From Paraflavitalea soli (GTDB lineage: Bacteria > Bacteroidota > Bacteroidia > Chitinophagales > Chitinophagaceae), in the NCBI RefSeq assembly GCF_003555545.1, contig NZ_CP032157.1:3910546-3974545 (forward strand): a DNA stretch of 64,000 bases. The letters are read 5' to 3'. Of this stretch, positions 17,340 through 26,807 are shown one piece after another (position 1 is the first letter of the stretch; every line of letters begins with the position of its first letter). The notes under the pieces were generated by a model, which did no database searches, was not told the origin of the DNA, and worked only from the letters and a program-made list of their open reading frames with translations. The position numbers and the translations under genes are program-made.

Positions 17340-17861
17340 TTATTTAGACGGAGCGCCAAACTTCAGGCGCTCATACCTGATCCTGGTGCCAAAGAAACGC
17401 TTGTACTTTATCACAAACAGGTTATCATATTCACTATCCTGCAGATCGGCGGGAATGGTATTTGCATTGGTAAGCCCGTTCACAATATTGTCTACCGTGT
17501 TGCTGTGGCCAACAATGAGCGTATTGTATTTTATGGCCTTTAGCTGCCTTATAAAGGCCGAATCAGGCAGGGGGCCATAAGTTTGTATGCTCAGCGAACG
17601 GAAGCTCCGCAGGGGCTCTGCCGTGGTCCTGGTACGCACCGTGTTGGTAGAAAAAATATATTCTATTTTTTTATCCTGTAATACCTCTTTCAAAGCCTGC
17701 GCCCGCTCCTGTCCGGCCTCGCTGAGCGGGGGATCATTAGGCGTAGACATAGTGGTTCCGGGAGATGCAACAGCCTTTTCCGCATGGCGTACTACATAAT
17801 AAGTATGGCCGCAGGACGTTAGCAATAAGAACAAGGCTAAAACAGTGAGAATTGGTTTCAT
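17340..17861 (-). CDS. Histidine phosphatase family lipoprotein
   Basis: 173 aa. Leader ends in lipobox LLLTSC (Cys17), so the protein should be a lipoprotein. RHAEK (about residues 25-29) is the phosphohistidine motif of the phosphoglycerate mutase/SixA superfamily; later NTVRTRTTAEPL and VGHSNTVDNIV supply the second Arg and second His. It is probably a periplasmic or surface phosphatase of unknown substrate. Confidence 0.88.
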   Translation of the reverse strand: MKPILTVLALFLLLTSCGHTYYVVRHAEKAVASPGTTMSTPNDPPLSEAGQERAQALKEVLQDKKIEYIFSTNTVRTRTTAEPLRSFRSLSIQTYGPLPDSAFIRQLKAIKYNTLIVGHSNTVDNIVNGLTNANTIPADLQDSEYDNLFVIKYKRFFGTRIRYERLKFGAPSK

Positions 17862-17964
17862 TTATGGGGTTTTAACATTTTAAAATTAAACGTCATTTCG
17901 TAACAGCCGTCTATTTTCGTATATTCAATTTACCGCTAAACCAAATTACCTGATGAATTGACCA

Positions 17965-18024
17965 TGCTATCGCCCGATTGTTGCACCATACGACTAGAAA
18001 CAGGCTTAGCAGTACCCGATAGCA
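17965..18024 (+). promoter_or_regulatory. Long-range inverted repeat in a 5' leader
   Basis: TGCTATCG (17965-17972) pairs with CGATAGCA (18017-18024) across a 44-nt loop, 34 bp upstream of the next start codon. It could be a leader structure or chance. Confidence 0.25.
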
Positions 18025-18058
18025 CCGGCCACCTCATCTGATCTTAAATTATTACCAG

Positions 18059-18775
18059 ATGAAGACACTCTCCGAAACCTGGTTTGCCGATGGTTACATT
18101 GACTTTGAGCTCAAAAAGTACACCCTGCTGGCTTATTTACAGGAAGTAAACAAGTATTTTGACGCCAATAGGCTCTATCCCCAGCTGGCAGACATTATTT
18201 TCCACTATAATAACCTGGTAGCCTTCCGCGAAAACAAGAAATACCTCCAGGAACAGTTCCCCAAAAAACTCACCGGTATCCAGCTCGAAAAGCTGCAGGT
18301 ATTATACGAACAGATCATCGAAGATGATGAAATGATGCAGGAACTGGAAGACATCATCAATTACTCTACCGGCGAGATGAAAACCGCCATCAGCAATGGT
18401 ACAGAGATCTACGAGTTTGTGGAGAATAAACTCACCATTTTCCCCGTAGGCCTCATTCCCCTGGATGTTCGACAGGGTTATTTCTTCCTGAGTGAAGGTA
18501 CCCACCGCAACACTCGTGTGTACCAATACCGCCTCAGTATTTTTGAAAAGCACGATGAGAAATACAGGGCTATAAAAACGGACTATATCGACCAATGGGA
18601 AAGGAATATCGTCAACACCTACGAGAATATTAAGGCCGAACTGATCCGCAACAAAAGAGACCTGCCCAACCCGGCCGTCTATTCCATAGAGACCGAACTT
18701 ACCTTCCCCGTGGACGAGACCTTACTACCCGTGGCAAAACGTAGCCTGGTAAGGTATATTTCCACGGCGGCATAA
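18059..18775 (+). CDS. Conserved hypothetical protein
   Basis: 238 aa, no signal peptide or membrane segment, rich in charged residues and predicted helices in the first half (ETWFADGYIDFELKKYTLLA, LAYLQEVNKYF, ELEDIINYSTGEM). The second half is more beta-like (IFPVGLIPLDVRQGYFFLSE). I do not recognise a named domain. Codon use resembles neighbouring genes, so it is likely real. It stands alone between a minus-strand phosphatase and a repeat-rich spacer. Confidence 0.75.
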   Translation: MKTLSETWFADGYIDFELKKYTLLAYLQEVNKYFDANRLYPQLADIIFHYNNLVAFRENKKYLQEQFPKKLTGIQLEKLQVLYEQIIEDDEMMQELEDIINYSTGEMKTAISNGTEIYEFVENKLTIFPVGLIPLDVRQGYFFLSEGTHRNTRVYQYRLSIFEKHDEKYRAIKTDYIDQWERNIVNTYENIKAELIRNKRDLPNPAVYSIETELTFPVDETLLPVAKRSLVRYISTAA

Positions 18776-18779
18776 GAGA

Positions 18780-18947
18780 AGTCGGGAAGTCAGTAAAGTC
18801 CGAAAGTCAGTAAGCATGTTCGATTTGATCGAAGATACTTACTGACTTTCGAATTTCTGGTCTTACGGACTTCCGGTCTTACCGACTTCCGGACTTCTGC
18901 CTTCTGTATTATTCTAAATTCTGTATTCTATATTCTGTATTCTCTCC
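18780..18947. repeat. Repeat-filled spacer: hairpin plus 8-bp and 7-bp arrays
   Basis: GAAAGTCAGTAAG (18811-18823) pairs with CTTACTGACTTTC, and the inner arms TTCGAT/ATCGAA extend the stem to about 23 bp with two mismatches. Next comes an octad array of the TCTTACGG/ACTTCCGG type. Then a heptad array follows from 18911 to 18945: ATTCTAA, ATTCTGT, ATTCTAT, ATTCTGT, ATTCTCT. The spacer separates two convergent genes. Confidence 0.75.
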
Positions 18948-21900
18948 TCAAAATCCTTTCTTCTCTTCCAGCTCCGTACCCCAGTCAATCCCTTTATCCG
19001 TAGCAGGTACACCTTCCGCGATCCATTTGGCAGCCGGTGCTCCTTTCAGGAAATGGTCGAAGAACTGCGCCAGGCGGATGCTGAGGTCTTTGCGGTTCCT
19101 TCTTTCCACCAGGTTATGGTCTTCTCCATTGTATTGCAGCATCCAGGCTTTCTTACCCAGGCGGCGCAAGGCAGTAAAGTATTCTATGCCCTGGTACCAG
19201 GGAACGGCGCCATCTGCATCATTGTGCATAATGAGAATGGGAGTCGTCACCTTATCAGCCTTGAACAAAGGAGAGTTCTTCAGGTACAGGTCTGGTTTCT
19301 GCCACAACGTAGCACCAATACGGCTTTGCGAATGCTCATACTGGAACTGGCGGTTCAGGCCTGTTCCCCAGCGAATACCACCATAGGCGCTCGTCATATT
19401 GGCCACCGGAGCGCCGGCGCCTGCCGCAGCAAACATCTTTGTCCGCGTTACCAGGTAAGCTACCTGGTAGCCACCCCAGCTTTGTCCCTGGATTGCCATC
19501 TTGGTAGAATCAACCCAGGGCATTTTAGCCATGTGTTTGGCAGCCGATACTACTGAGTTATAAGCGCTTTCACCAGGCTCTCCGTTCTTATAATAAATAT
19601 TGGGATCGAATACCAGGTATCCGTTACTGACAAAATAAGCAATGTTTACCGTAGAGGCGCTGGGTGCAGGAGCACGATAGTTATACAAGCCATCCGCGTC
19701 CTGTTCGTAGAAGTAGAAAATAACCGGATACTTCTTTTTAGGATCGAAGTTCTCAGGCTTGAATAACAATCCCTCTGCTTCTTTACCATCAAACATTTTC
19801 CATTTTACCAATTCCGAGGTGAGCCAGTTATAATCCTTCTGTTGTGGATTAATGGAACTGAGCCGCGTGAAGTTCTTAAAGTCCGATGTAGTAAATACAT
19901 TGGCAGCTTCCTGCACATTCATACGTCCAAGAACAAAAGCATCAGCCTGCTTTGCCTTAACCGGAGGTATATGTGAATAAGGCTCCATTGATAACTGGAT
20001 AGGATCACCAGCAACATTGATCTTCTTGGTATAATAACCATCGTATTTATTGGTACGGTTGAAGGCATCCAGCAGTATTTGCTCATCCGCTTTCAGGAAA
20101 CGTGCTTCCCGGTCAGTACGCACATAACGCAATACCGTTCTATTCTTCTTACCATAGCCACCCGTTACATTCACGGGAAGCTTCTCACCTGTTGGATCTA
20201 CCTGCCATATATCATAACGATCGTTGATCAATACAGCGGCATCATTCTCCAGCCAGCCCGCTGTACCGAAAGAAGAGGGATCATCCGGATGATCATCTTC
20301 ATCATCATACAAATGCGTTGGCACTTTTTGCGTAATATTCCTGATGGTACCCGTACTTACCTGGTAAGTGAAATACTGTTTGCCAGGCATATCGTACCAG
20401 ATCACAAAATTGCCTTTGGGAGATACACTAAAGAATCCTCTTTGCTTCTCTTTCACCAGTTTCTTCGAACCATCTTCCGTAGAGATGATATAGGCCCTTT
20501 GACGGGCAAATCCCTGCCATTGTGCTTCTACCCGGTTGCCTTTGCTGGAAGTACCCAATACAAAATTGGCATTTCCTTCATCTACCAGTTGAATATTCTC
20601 AGAGCTGTCAGTTCCCAGTTGAACCACTTTACCCGATGCAATATTCAATACCGAGGTATAACTTCTGCGCAGATCATTATTTAACTGTACCAATTGTTGC
20701 GGCTGCAGGTAATCATCATTATAATGCCAGATATCCAGGCGGGCCGTTTCAAAATCAACCAGGGTAGTGTCCTTAGGCTTTCTTATTTCTGCCAGACCAA
20801 AGAATAGTTTCTTAGCATCTTTGCTGAAAGTGAGCACGTAATTCTCACTCACACTAAGCCCTTTGCTTACACCAGCCGTAGAACGGTCTACCTGTATACG
20901 GGCACTGTCCATCCCCGGCTTATAATACCACAGCTTATAGAATTTGAGCAGCGCTTTCGTCACACTATCCCTTTCTGCTACGAATGCAAGTTGAGATCCT
21001 GTTTCATCCAGTGACACACTTTTCAGGTCATTGAATTTACGCATGATCGTATCCACTTTACCATCGGGCAAGCTGGTCCATAACAAGGCCGGAGCAGATG
21101 CGTTATTGCCATTCTGCTGCGTTGTTTTCAGGATCAGTACATTACCAGTCTGACTGAAATAATAATCACTTACCAGCTTATATATCTTTTCTTCCCCGGT
21201 ATAAAGGTTACGCAATACGAGTTCAGTTCCTTCTTCCCCATCACTGGCAGCTGAAAAACTGGCGCCACCACCAAAGCGGCCTCCACCACGACCGCCACCG
21301 CCGCCGGCAGCTGGCCTGTTCCCGGCATTCGGTGCACCTGCTGCTGCATTATTATTGCCGGTATTGCTTCCTGCACCAGCTTCTCTCCTGGAAGCTGGCT
21401 GCAAAACAGCCAGTCCCTTTGTTTGCGCTTCAGTCACCTTTTTACGCAGGCTGTCTGCCACACGCGCCAGGCTATCTGCCGCACGCATAAGATTATTCAG
21501 TTGAGTAAGAGAATCCGGTCTTCCTGCAGGCCTCGTTGCTTCAGGCAGCGGCTTATCCAACAGGTAGGCCATCCATTGACCAGTCCCTTTCTCTGGTGAT
21601 TTAAACGATTTGACACGGGCTATTTTTGTTACGCTGTCCTTACCCAACTCCACAATGCCCAGGCTGTCCTTAGGCATATCATTGGGTGTCTTCTTTTTGA
21701 TCCGGGCGTCGCGCGTATCCTTGAAAAGCGGGCGTATCTTAAAGATGGCAAAACGATTGTCTTCCGTAATGGTGGCGCTATAGCCACGGGGCACTTCTTT
21801 CTTCCAGGAATTGTCAGCAGCCTGGAGCACCAGCGTACCATCCCCTTCCTGGGGTGTTACAGCATAAACCACATATTTTCCATTGTTGCTGATGGCCCGC

Positions 21901-22010
21901 TCACCGATGCTTTGCCAGCCATCGTATACAGAGTGATCGAGCGGCTTTTTTTGCGCCATGACCGAAAGGGAGCATAGCAAAACCGGTAGCAGGTAGTAGG
22001 ATCGTCTCAT
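18948..22010 (-). CDS. S9 (prolyl oligopeptidase) family peptidase
   Basis: 1020 aa with signal peptide (MRRSYYLLPVLLCSLSVMAQ). An extended beta-propeller region is interrupted by a low-complexity linker (about 205-255: Asn/Ala/Pro, then GGGGGRGGGRFGGG). The C-terminal catalytic alpha/beta-hydrolase domain has the nucleophile motif GQSWGGYQVAYL, Asp in MHNDADGAVPW and His in NGEDHNLVERR. It is probably periplasmic or surface peptide hydrolysis. It is larger than a typical 600-700-aa S9 enzyme, as in Bacteroidota glutamyl/prolyl peptidases of this class. Confidence 0.92.
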   Translation of the reverse strand: MRRSYYLLPVLLCSLSVMAQKKPLDHSVYDGWQSIGERAISNNGKYVVYAVTPQEGDGTLVLQAADNSWKKEVPRGYSATITEDNRFAIFKIRPLFKDTRDARIKKKTPNDMPKDSLGIVELGKDSVTKIARVKSFKSPEKGTGQWMAYLLDKPLPEATRPAGRPDSLTQLNNLMRAADSLARVADSLRKKVTEAQTKGLAVLQPASRREAGAGSNTGNNNAAAGAPNAGNRPAAGGGGGRGGGRFGGGASFSAASDGEEGTELVLRNLYTGEEKIYKLVSDYYFSQTGNVLILKTTQQNGNNASAPALLWTSLPDGKVDTIMRKFNDLKSVSLDETGSQLAFVAERDSVTKALLKFYKLWYYKPGMDSARIQVDRSTAGVSKGLSVSENYVLTFSKDAKKLFFGLAEIRKPKDTTLVDFETARLDIWHYNDDYLQPQQLVQLNNDLRRSYTSVLNIASGKVVQLGTDSSENIQLVDEGNANFVLGTSSKGNRVEAQWQGFARQRAYIISTEDGSKKLVKEKQRGFFSVSPKGNFVIWYDMPGKQYFTYQVSTGTIRNITQKVPTHLYDDEDDHPDDPSSFGTAGWLENDAAVLINDRYDIWQVDPTGEKLPVNVTGGYGKKNRTVLRYVRTDREARFLKADEQILLDAFNRTNKYDGYYTKKINVAGDPIQLSMEPYSHIPPVKAKQADAFVLGRMNVQEAANVFTTSDFKNFTRLSSINPQQKDYNWLTSELVKWKMFDGKEAEGLLFKPENFDPKKKYPVIFYFYEQDADGLYNYRAPAPSASTVNIAYFVSNGYLVFDPNIYYKNGEPGESAYNSVVSAAKHMAKMPWVDSTKMAIQGQSWGGYQVAYLVTRTKMFAAAGAGAPVANMTSAYGGIRWGTGLNRQFQYEHSQSRIGATLWQKPDLYLKNSPLFKADKVTTPILIMHNDADGAVPWYQGIEYFTALRRLGKKAWMLQYNGEDHNLVERRNRKDLSIRLAQFFDHFLKGAPAAKWIAEGVPATDKGIDWGTELEEKKGF

Positions 22011-22139
22011 TTTTTTGCGTTGGTTTGGGAATAAAATTAGGCTAAAGTACTATTGGACGGTTTTTATCATCAGGCATTGTGGCCGCTCATAAAGAAACAG
22101 CAATGCCGGCTGGCTCACCAGCCAGGCCAATCCCTTGAG

Positions 22140-23033
22140 TTATACGCTCGCTACCTGGGGCACTTTTTTATGTTCGCGGTATACAAGCCAGGTTTGTAAC
22201 AACACCGATAGCACAATGAATAATAAGCCAATATAAAAAGCGCCCGTGAGCAGCTTATCTTCCCGGTATACGACAAAAGCCAGCGCAATGCCATACAGCG
22301 GTTCCAGGTTATAGGTAAGATTGACAGTAAAGGCCGATATTTTCCGGAGCGCATTCATCGACAGGTTAAATGCCAGCACCGTACAGAACCAGGCCAACAC
22401 CAGCAGCCACCCAAGGTCACTGAGCGTAGGTAATATATGATCAGGTGGAAAATATTGTAAATAAAAGGGCAGCAATACACTGAGGAAAAGAAAGCCCCCG
22501 CTCAATTCATACAAGGTCACCGTTTCCGTAGTATGCCTTTGCAACAACTGCCGGTTACAGATCGGGAAGATACTGCCCAGCAAGGCCGAAATAAGCCCTA
22601 CGATGATGCCGGTTTTGTATTGCGGATCAAAGTGAAAGATCAGAGATATGCCCACAATGGCAATGAGTCCCAGCAGCAGTTCCGTCCAGTTCATTTTCTT
22701 GCGTACAATAAGCGGCTCAATGATGGCTGTAAAAAATCCGATGGCAGAAAAGCAAACAAGGGCAACAGATACATTGGAGTATTTGATACTTCCATAGAAA
22801 GTGACCCAATGCAGCGCAGCAATAGCGCCAACACCCGTGATCTTCATGATCTCCCCAAAGGAAATCCGCTGTAATTTTTTCCGGAGAAAGAACAGGACCC
22901 ATAAAGTAAGGGAGGTAAAAAGAAGGCGGTACCATACCAGCAATCCTTCATTCAAGGTAATTAAGCGGCCCAGGATGCCAGTAAATCCTGCCAGGAGCAC
23001 AGCACCATGTAACTGAAGAAACGCTTTACGCAT
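22140..23033 (-). CDS. DMT-superfamily (EamA) transporter
   Basis: 297 aa with about ten hydrophobic helices in two EamA repeats (HWVTFYGSIKYSNVSVALVC in the first; AWFCTVLAFNLSMNAL in the second). The transporter family exports amino acids or other metabolites, but the substrate is unknown. A GGCTGG/CCAGCC hairpin at about 22103-22118 follows the gene on the minus strand. Confidence 0.9.
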   Translation of the reverse strand: MRKAFLQLHGAVLLAGFTGILGRLITLNEGLLVWYRLLFTSLTLWVLFFLRKKLQRISFGEIMKITGVGAIAALHWVTFYGSIKYSNVSVALVCFSAIGFFTAIIEPLIVRKKMNWTELLLGLIAIVGISLIFHFDPQYKTGIIVGLISALLGSIFPICNRQLLQRHTTETVTLYELSGGFLFLSVLLPFYLQYFPPDHILPTLSDLGWLLVLAWFCTVLAFNLSMNALRKISAFTVNLTYNLEPLYGIALAFVVYREDKLLTGAFYIGLLFIVLSVLLQTWLVYREHKKVPQVASV

Positions 23034-23043
23034 GCGGCAATAT

Positions 23044-23156
23044 AGTCTGAAAGTCGGAAAAAGTCAGAAAGTCAGTAAGTATCTTCGATTAAATTGAACA
23101 TACTTCCGGTCTTTCAAACTTGCGTTTTCCGGACTTACGGTCTTTCCGACTTCCGG
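23044..23156. repeat. Second copy of the AGTC/GGACTTACGG spacer repeat
   Basis: Octads (CTGAAAGT, CGGAAAAA, GTCAGAAA, GTCAGTAA) lead into GTATCTTCGATT, which pairs with AATTGAACATAC and is followed by CTTCCGGTCTTTC. The order and words match the spacer at 18780-18900; the segment GAAAGTCAGTAAGTATCTTCG is nearly identical to one arm there. Confidence 0.65.
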
Positions 23157-23158
23157 AC

Positions 23159-23968
23159 TTACTTAACCCATTTGATTTTTTGATCATCCCGTTGCATGGC
23201 GGGAAACACAGAAGTAGAGCTGTTGTTTTTAACGCGGTTGCGGTAGTCTTTGAAGAGACTGTACCAGCGGAGTTTGAGTACGCCAAGAATTCCTTCTTTG
23301 ACAATGCCCTTGTGCATTTTGGAAGCGCCAAACTTACGGTCTTCGAAAATGATGGGCACTTCTTTGATCGTAAAGCCCAGTTTCCAGGCAGCAAATTTCA
23401 TTTCGATCTGGAAAGCATAACCCAGGAACCGGATCTGGTCGAGGTTGATGGATTCCAATACTTCAGCCCGATAGCAAACAAAGCCAGCTGTGGTATCTTT
23501 TACCGGCATCCAGGTGATCAGCCGGGTATACAGAGAGCCTCCTTTGGAAAGTAAGATCCGGTTGCGCGGCCAGTTGACCGTACCACCACCCGCTACATAG
23601 CGGGAGCCAATAGCCATGTCAGCACCCTGCTTACAGGCTTCATACAAACGTTGCAGATCCGCAGGACTATGGGAAAAGTCGGCATCCATTTCAAAGATGA
23701 AACGGTAGCCGCGTGCCAGAGACCATTTAAAACCATGAATATAGGCCGTACCCAGACCCAATTTACCGGTTCTTTGTTCGAGGAATAACTGCCCGGGATA
23801 GTTTGATTGCAATGCCTTTACAATAGCAGCAGTACCGTCTGGAGATCCATCATCTATGACCAGTACATGAAAATCCTGCCGCAAGGCAAATATTGCGTCA
23901 ATGATCAGCGCAATATTTTCGCGTTCATTATAAGTGGGTATGATTACTATTTTTTCCAAATCGGGCAA
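23159..23968 (-). CDS. Polyprenol monophosphomannose synthase-like glycosyltransferase (GT2)
   Basis: 269 aa. GT-A fold with IIPTYNERENI, DDGSPDGT (nucleotide binding), MDADFSHSP (DxD), and GSRYVAGGGTVNWPRNR. These are DPM1-like signatures for transfer of mannose or another sugar from GDP/UDP-sugar to a polyprenyl phosphate. There is no C-terminal membrane anchor, so it is the soluble one-domain form. Stop codon lies at the edge of the spacer repeat. Confidence 0.92.
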   Translation of the reverse strand: MPDLEKIVIIPTYNERENIALIIDAIFALRQDFHVLVIDDGSPDGTAAIVKALQSNYPGQLFLEQRTGKLGLGTAYIHGFKWSLARGYRFIFEMDADFSHSPADLQRLYEACKQGADMAIGSRYVAGGGTVNWPRNRILLSKGGSLYTRLITWMPVKDTTAGFVCYRAEVLESINLDQIRFLGYAFQIEMKFAAWKLGFTIKEVPIIFEDRKFGASKMHKGIVKEGILGVLKLRWYSLFKDYRNRVKNNSSTSVFPAMQRDDQKIKWVK

Positions 23969-24036
23969 TCAATGAGATTCACAAATTTACGACAATTACG
24001 GGGCTGGTTTTTACCCAAATTCCCCACATAAGGATT

Positions 24037-24804
24037 TTAGCCCTTCTTTAACAAGGTCCTATTGAATATCTCGGTGAGTTTCTGCTTGGTATGCATAGGA
24101 AAATCTCCTTTCATCATCCAATCATAATATTGAGGTTCAGCCTTTAGCACATCAGCTACCGCCCTTCCCTTGTGTTTTCCGAAATTAAACACCTCTACCC
24201 CGTTCTCCAATACCATCCGGCGTGCAAAATCCACCGTATTATCCTCTCCTATTACCTTCAGGATGCTTTCCACCGTATTGCCCAGTTGAGGATATTTGAC
24301 CACCTGTGCTTCCAGCACTTCCCAGGTAGCGGTGGCATCTGCTTCTGCACCATGCGCGCCTTCCAGGGTCTTATTGCAGTAAAATTTGTAAGCGGCGCTC
24401 AAGGTACGCTGCTCCATCAGGTGAAATACTTTCTGTACATCTACCAGGCGGCGCCCCTTGAAATCAAAATCCAGCCCTACCCGCAGAAATTCTTCTGCCA
24501 GCATCGGAATATCAAAACGGTTGGAATTATAACCCGCAAGGTCACAATTTTCTAAGAACTGTTTGATCTCATTGGCCACCTGCTTAAAAGTAGGTGCATC
24601 TTTTACCATCTCATTGGTAATTCCATGAAGATCGCTGGAAACAACCGAAATAGGTATTTCAGGGTTCAGCAGTTTGCGCTTTACCAGTTTGCTTCCGTCA
24701 GTTCCAATTTTCACTATGGCAATCTCAACGATTCGATCAGTACTAAGATTGATACCAGTGGTTTCCAGGTCGATGATCGCTAATGGCTTTGATAATTGTA
24801 ACAT
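24037..24804 (-). CDS. DEDDh 3'-5' exonuclease (DnaQ-like)
   Basis: 255 aa from ATG 24804 (MLQLSKPLAIIDLETTGIN); a longer frame from 24843 would overlap the upstream gene. Exonuclease motifs: IDLETTG (Exo I), GYNSNRFDIPML (Exo II) and HGAEADATAT (Exo III with the His of DEDDh). A C-terminal HKGRAVADVLKAEPQYYDWM segment resembles the DUF3820/exonuclease tail found in Bacteroidota. Role is DNA proofreading or repair. Confidence 0.9.
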   Translation of the reverse strand: MLQLSKPLAIIDLETTGINLSTDRIVEIAIVKIGTDGSKLVKRKLLNPEIPISVVSSDLHGITNEMVKDAPTFKQVANEIKQFLENCDLAGYNSNRFDIPMLAEEFLRVGLDFDFKGRRLVDVQKVFHLMEQRTLSAAYKFYCNKTLEGAHGAEADATATWEVLEAQVVKYPQLGNTVESILKVIGEDNTVDFARRMVLENGVEVFNFGKHKGRAVADVLKAEPQYYDWMMKGDFPMHTKQKLTEIFNRTLLKKG

Positions 24805-24820
24805 CAATTTTGATATTGGG

Positions 24821-26179
24821 TTAATTCGTAACCTTTTTTGCAAATGTAAGCATATCTATCCCATCATAGTTACCTGAGCTCATCAAAAGCAAATTGGCGT
24901 TTTGGTATGACTGTGACTGCAACCATTGTACCAGTTCCTCTTTTTGATTCAATACCGCCAGGTCTTTTTTACCAAATCCTTCCACCACTTTTTCCCTGGG
25001 CAAGGGTGGCATACGTTTCAACTCCAAGGCATGGCCCGAATAAAAAACAGCAGCCGCATCCGCTTTATCCATAGCTCCATTGTATTCCTTCATAAACTGC
25101 TCATTCAGGCTACTATAGGTATGCAGCTCCAATACCGCAATGAGTTTACGCTCAGGATATTGCTGCTTGACGGCCTCCATAGTGGCTTTTACTTTCGAAG
25201 GCGCATGGGCGAAGTCGCGGTATACGATCGTCTGGTCGTTTTTAGCCAACAACTCCAACCGCTTGGATGCGCCGGTAAAGCTGGCCATTGCCTGTACAAA
25301 GGCAACTTCATCAACACCCAATTCACGACAAGCATACCAGGCTGCATACAGGTTCATGAGGTTATGATCACCAAAAACCTGCAGGGCTCCACTATGTGTA
25401 CCGATACTAACGGTTGTTATACCTTTTTCGATGGTATGAGGAGGTATATTATAGGGCTGGTAACGTAGATCCTGGCGCTTGTTTTCTTCTACCAGTTTCT
25501 TTAATACCGGATCGGTATCATTATAGATCAGTAAGCCACCCGGCTCTATTTTATTGATAAAAATTACGAATTGTTCCAGGTAAAAATCGAAGGTGGGAAA
25601 TACATTGATATGATCCCACGCTATCCCGGTGAGAATAGCGATATGGGGAAATAAGAAATGGAACTTGGGCCTCTTCTCCAAGGTGCTCGCAGGATATTCA
25701 TCCCCTTCACAAACTATAACGGGAGCATCTGTAATGTTCACCGACTGATCAAACCCTTCCAGCCTGGCCCCTACCAGGTAATCAAATGCTTTACCAGTGT
25801 TTTTAAGTACATGCATGATCATGGAAGTGGTAGTCGTTTTACCATGACTACCGCCTACCACTAACCTCGTCTTTTGTTGGCTTTCCTGGTAAATGTATTC
25901 GGGGAAGGAGTAAATAGTAAGTCCCAATTCACGGGCCCGCTGCAATTCCGGGTTATCACCTTTGGCATGCATGCCCAAAATAATGGCATCAATGCTTGTT
26001 GTAATCTTATCAGGAAACCAGCCTGTGGCTTCCGGCAAGATGCCTGCATTGGCCAGGTTAGACCGCGCTGGTTCAAATATTTCATCATCACTGCCAGTAA
26101 CAATATATCCTTTCCTTTTGAGCGCCAGGGCCAGTTGGTGCATCACACTACCGCCGATGGCTATAAAGTGTACTTTCAT
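24821..26179 (-). CDS. mpl: UDP-N-acetylmuramate:tripeptide ligase (Mpl)
   Basis: 452 aa. Mur-ligase fold: N-terminal Rossmann domain (MKVHFIAIGGSVMHQLALAL), central ATP-binding GGSHGKTTTTSMI, and C-terminal domain with DFAHAPSKVKATMEAV. It recycles murein tripeptide onto UDP-MurNAc. The start matches Mpl more than MurC (MHQLALALKRKGYIVTGSDDE). It is followed after 16 bp by the DEDDh exonuclease gene. Confidence 0.9.
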   Translation of the reverse strand: MKVHFIAIGGSVMHQLALALKRKGYIVTGSDDEIFEPARSNLANAGILPEATGWFPDKITTSIDAIILGMHAKGDNPELQRARELGLTIYSFPEYIYQESQQKTRLVVGGSHGKTTTTSMIMHVLKNTGKAFDYLVGARLEGFDQSVNITDAPVIVCEGDEYPASTLEKRPKFHFLFPHIAILTGIAWDHINVFPTFDFYLEQFVIFINKIEPGGLLIYNDTDPVLKKLVEENKRQDLRYQPYNIPPHTIEKGITTVSIGTHSGALQVFGDHNLMNLYAAWYACRELGVDEVAFVQAMASFTGASKRLELLAKNDQTIVYRDFAHAPSKVKATMEAVKQQYPERKLIAVLELHTYSSLNEQFMKEYNGAMDKADAAAVFYSGHALELKRMPPLPREKVVEGFGKKDLAVLNQKEELVQWLQSQSYQNANLLLMSSGNYDGIDMLTFAKKVTN

Positions 26180-26515
26180 ATGCTAAGCCGAAAGATAAGA
26201 TTTTAATCGTTTTATACCTTATCTGGTATATTTTACTATCTATGTAACAATAAATTATGCTGGTTTCCGGTCTTTTTATTGTGCAAAGACTCCTATTTTT
26301 TTGCATCCCCCACTTGCAAGAACCGAATTTAGTTTGTTTCTTTGACCCATCAAACGCAATCACGCTTACCCACTCCAATCCCTATCAATTTCCGTACTCA
26401 TCCCCTCCTCTGAAGTAGCCTAATCCGCTCCTCTGAATTTCCTGATGATCCTCGTTTTTTTATCCCTTGAATCTCCCATTCATCAGGCTTATTCTCAAAC
26501 CTAAATACCACAAAA
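26180..26515. other. Spacer without a recognised gene
   Basis: AT-rich. The word CTCCTCTGAA occurs twice (about 26405 and 26430). I see no coding frame with good codon use. It contains the upstream regions of mpl (minus) and of the small lipoprotein at 26516 (plus). Confidence 0.5.
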
Positions 26516-26632
26516 ATGAAACGGATTTTGACTATTGTCGCTTTGATCATTGCAATCAGTGTAACCATTACTTCCTGCACAGCTTCAAAGGGCGGCTGCA
26601 AATCAACACAAGGAATGGTTGGCTATCGCTAA
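26516..26632 (+). CDS. Small lipoprotein, 38 aa
   Basis: ATG to TAA, 38 codons. Leader MKRILTIVALIIAISVTITS is followed by Cys21 (lipobox TITSC), then a 17-residue mature part with GGCKSTQGMVGYR. The GCKSTxGMVGY-type ending is typical of tiny Bacteroidota lipoproteins, as far as I recall. A strong terminator follows 34 bp later, which supports a real transcription unit. Confidence 0.7.
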   Translation: MKRILTIVALIIAISVTITSCTASKGGCKSTQGMVGYR

Positions 26633-26665
26633 GCAATCAGCTTCGAAAGATACTTTTTTCTGGAC

Positions 26666-26693
26666 GGCATCACAGTTTGTGGTGCCTTTTTTT
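26666..26693 (+). terminator. Terminator of the 38-aa lipoprotein gene
   Basis: GGCATCAC and GTGGTGCC (one wobble) enclose AGTTT and are followed by seven Ts. Confidence 0.85.
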
Positions 26694-26713
26694 ATTCCAT
26701 TACCTTTTTAATA

Positions 26714-26768
26714 TCATTTCGACCTTCATTTCGATTTCGACCGAAGGGAGAAATCTGCTATCGAAGTA
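26714..26768. repeat. Dispersed intergenic repeat of the CATTTCGACCGAAGGGAGAA type
   Basis: Contains the words CATTTCGACC, TTTCGACCGAAGG and GAGAAATCTGCTATCGAAG. This is a known style of Bacteroidota intergenic repeat seen in many genomes of the phylum; only one copy lies in this window. Confidence 0.5.
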
Positions 26769-26807
26769 AAAGATTGCCCCCACTCCGCAGGGACTGCTCT
26801 CATTGCT

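Noticed and set aside
17964-18041. Short frame MLSPDCCTIRL upstream of the 238-aa protein
   Set aside because: No conserved features and no leader-type ending; more likely part of an untranslated leader.
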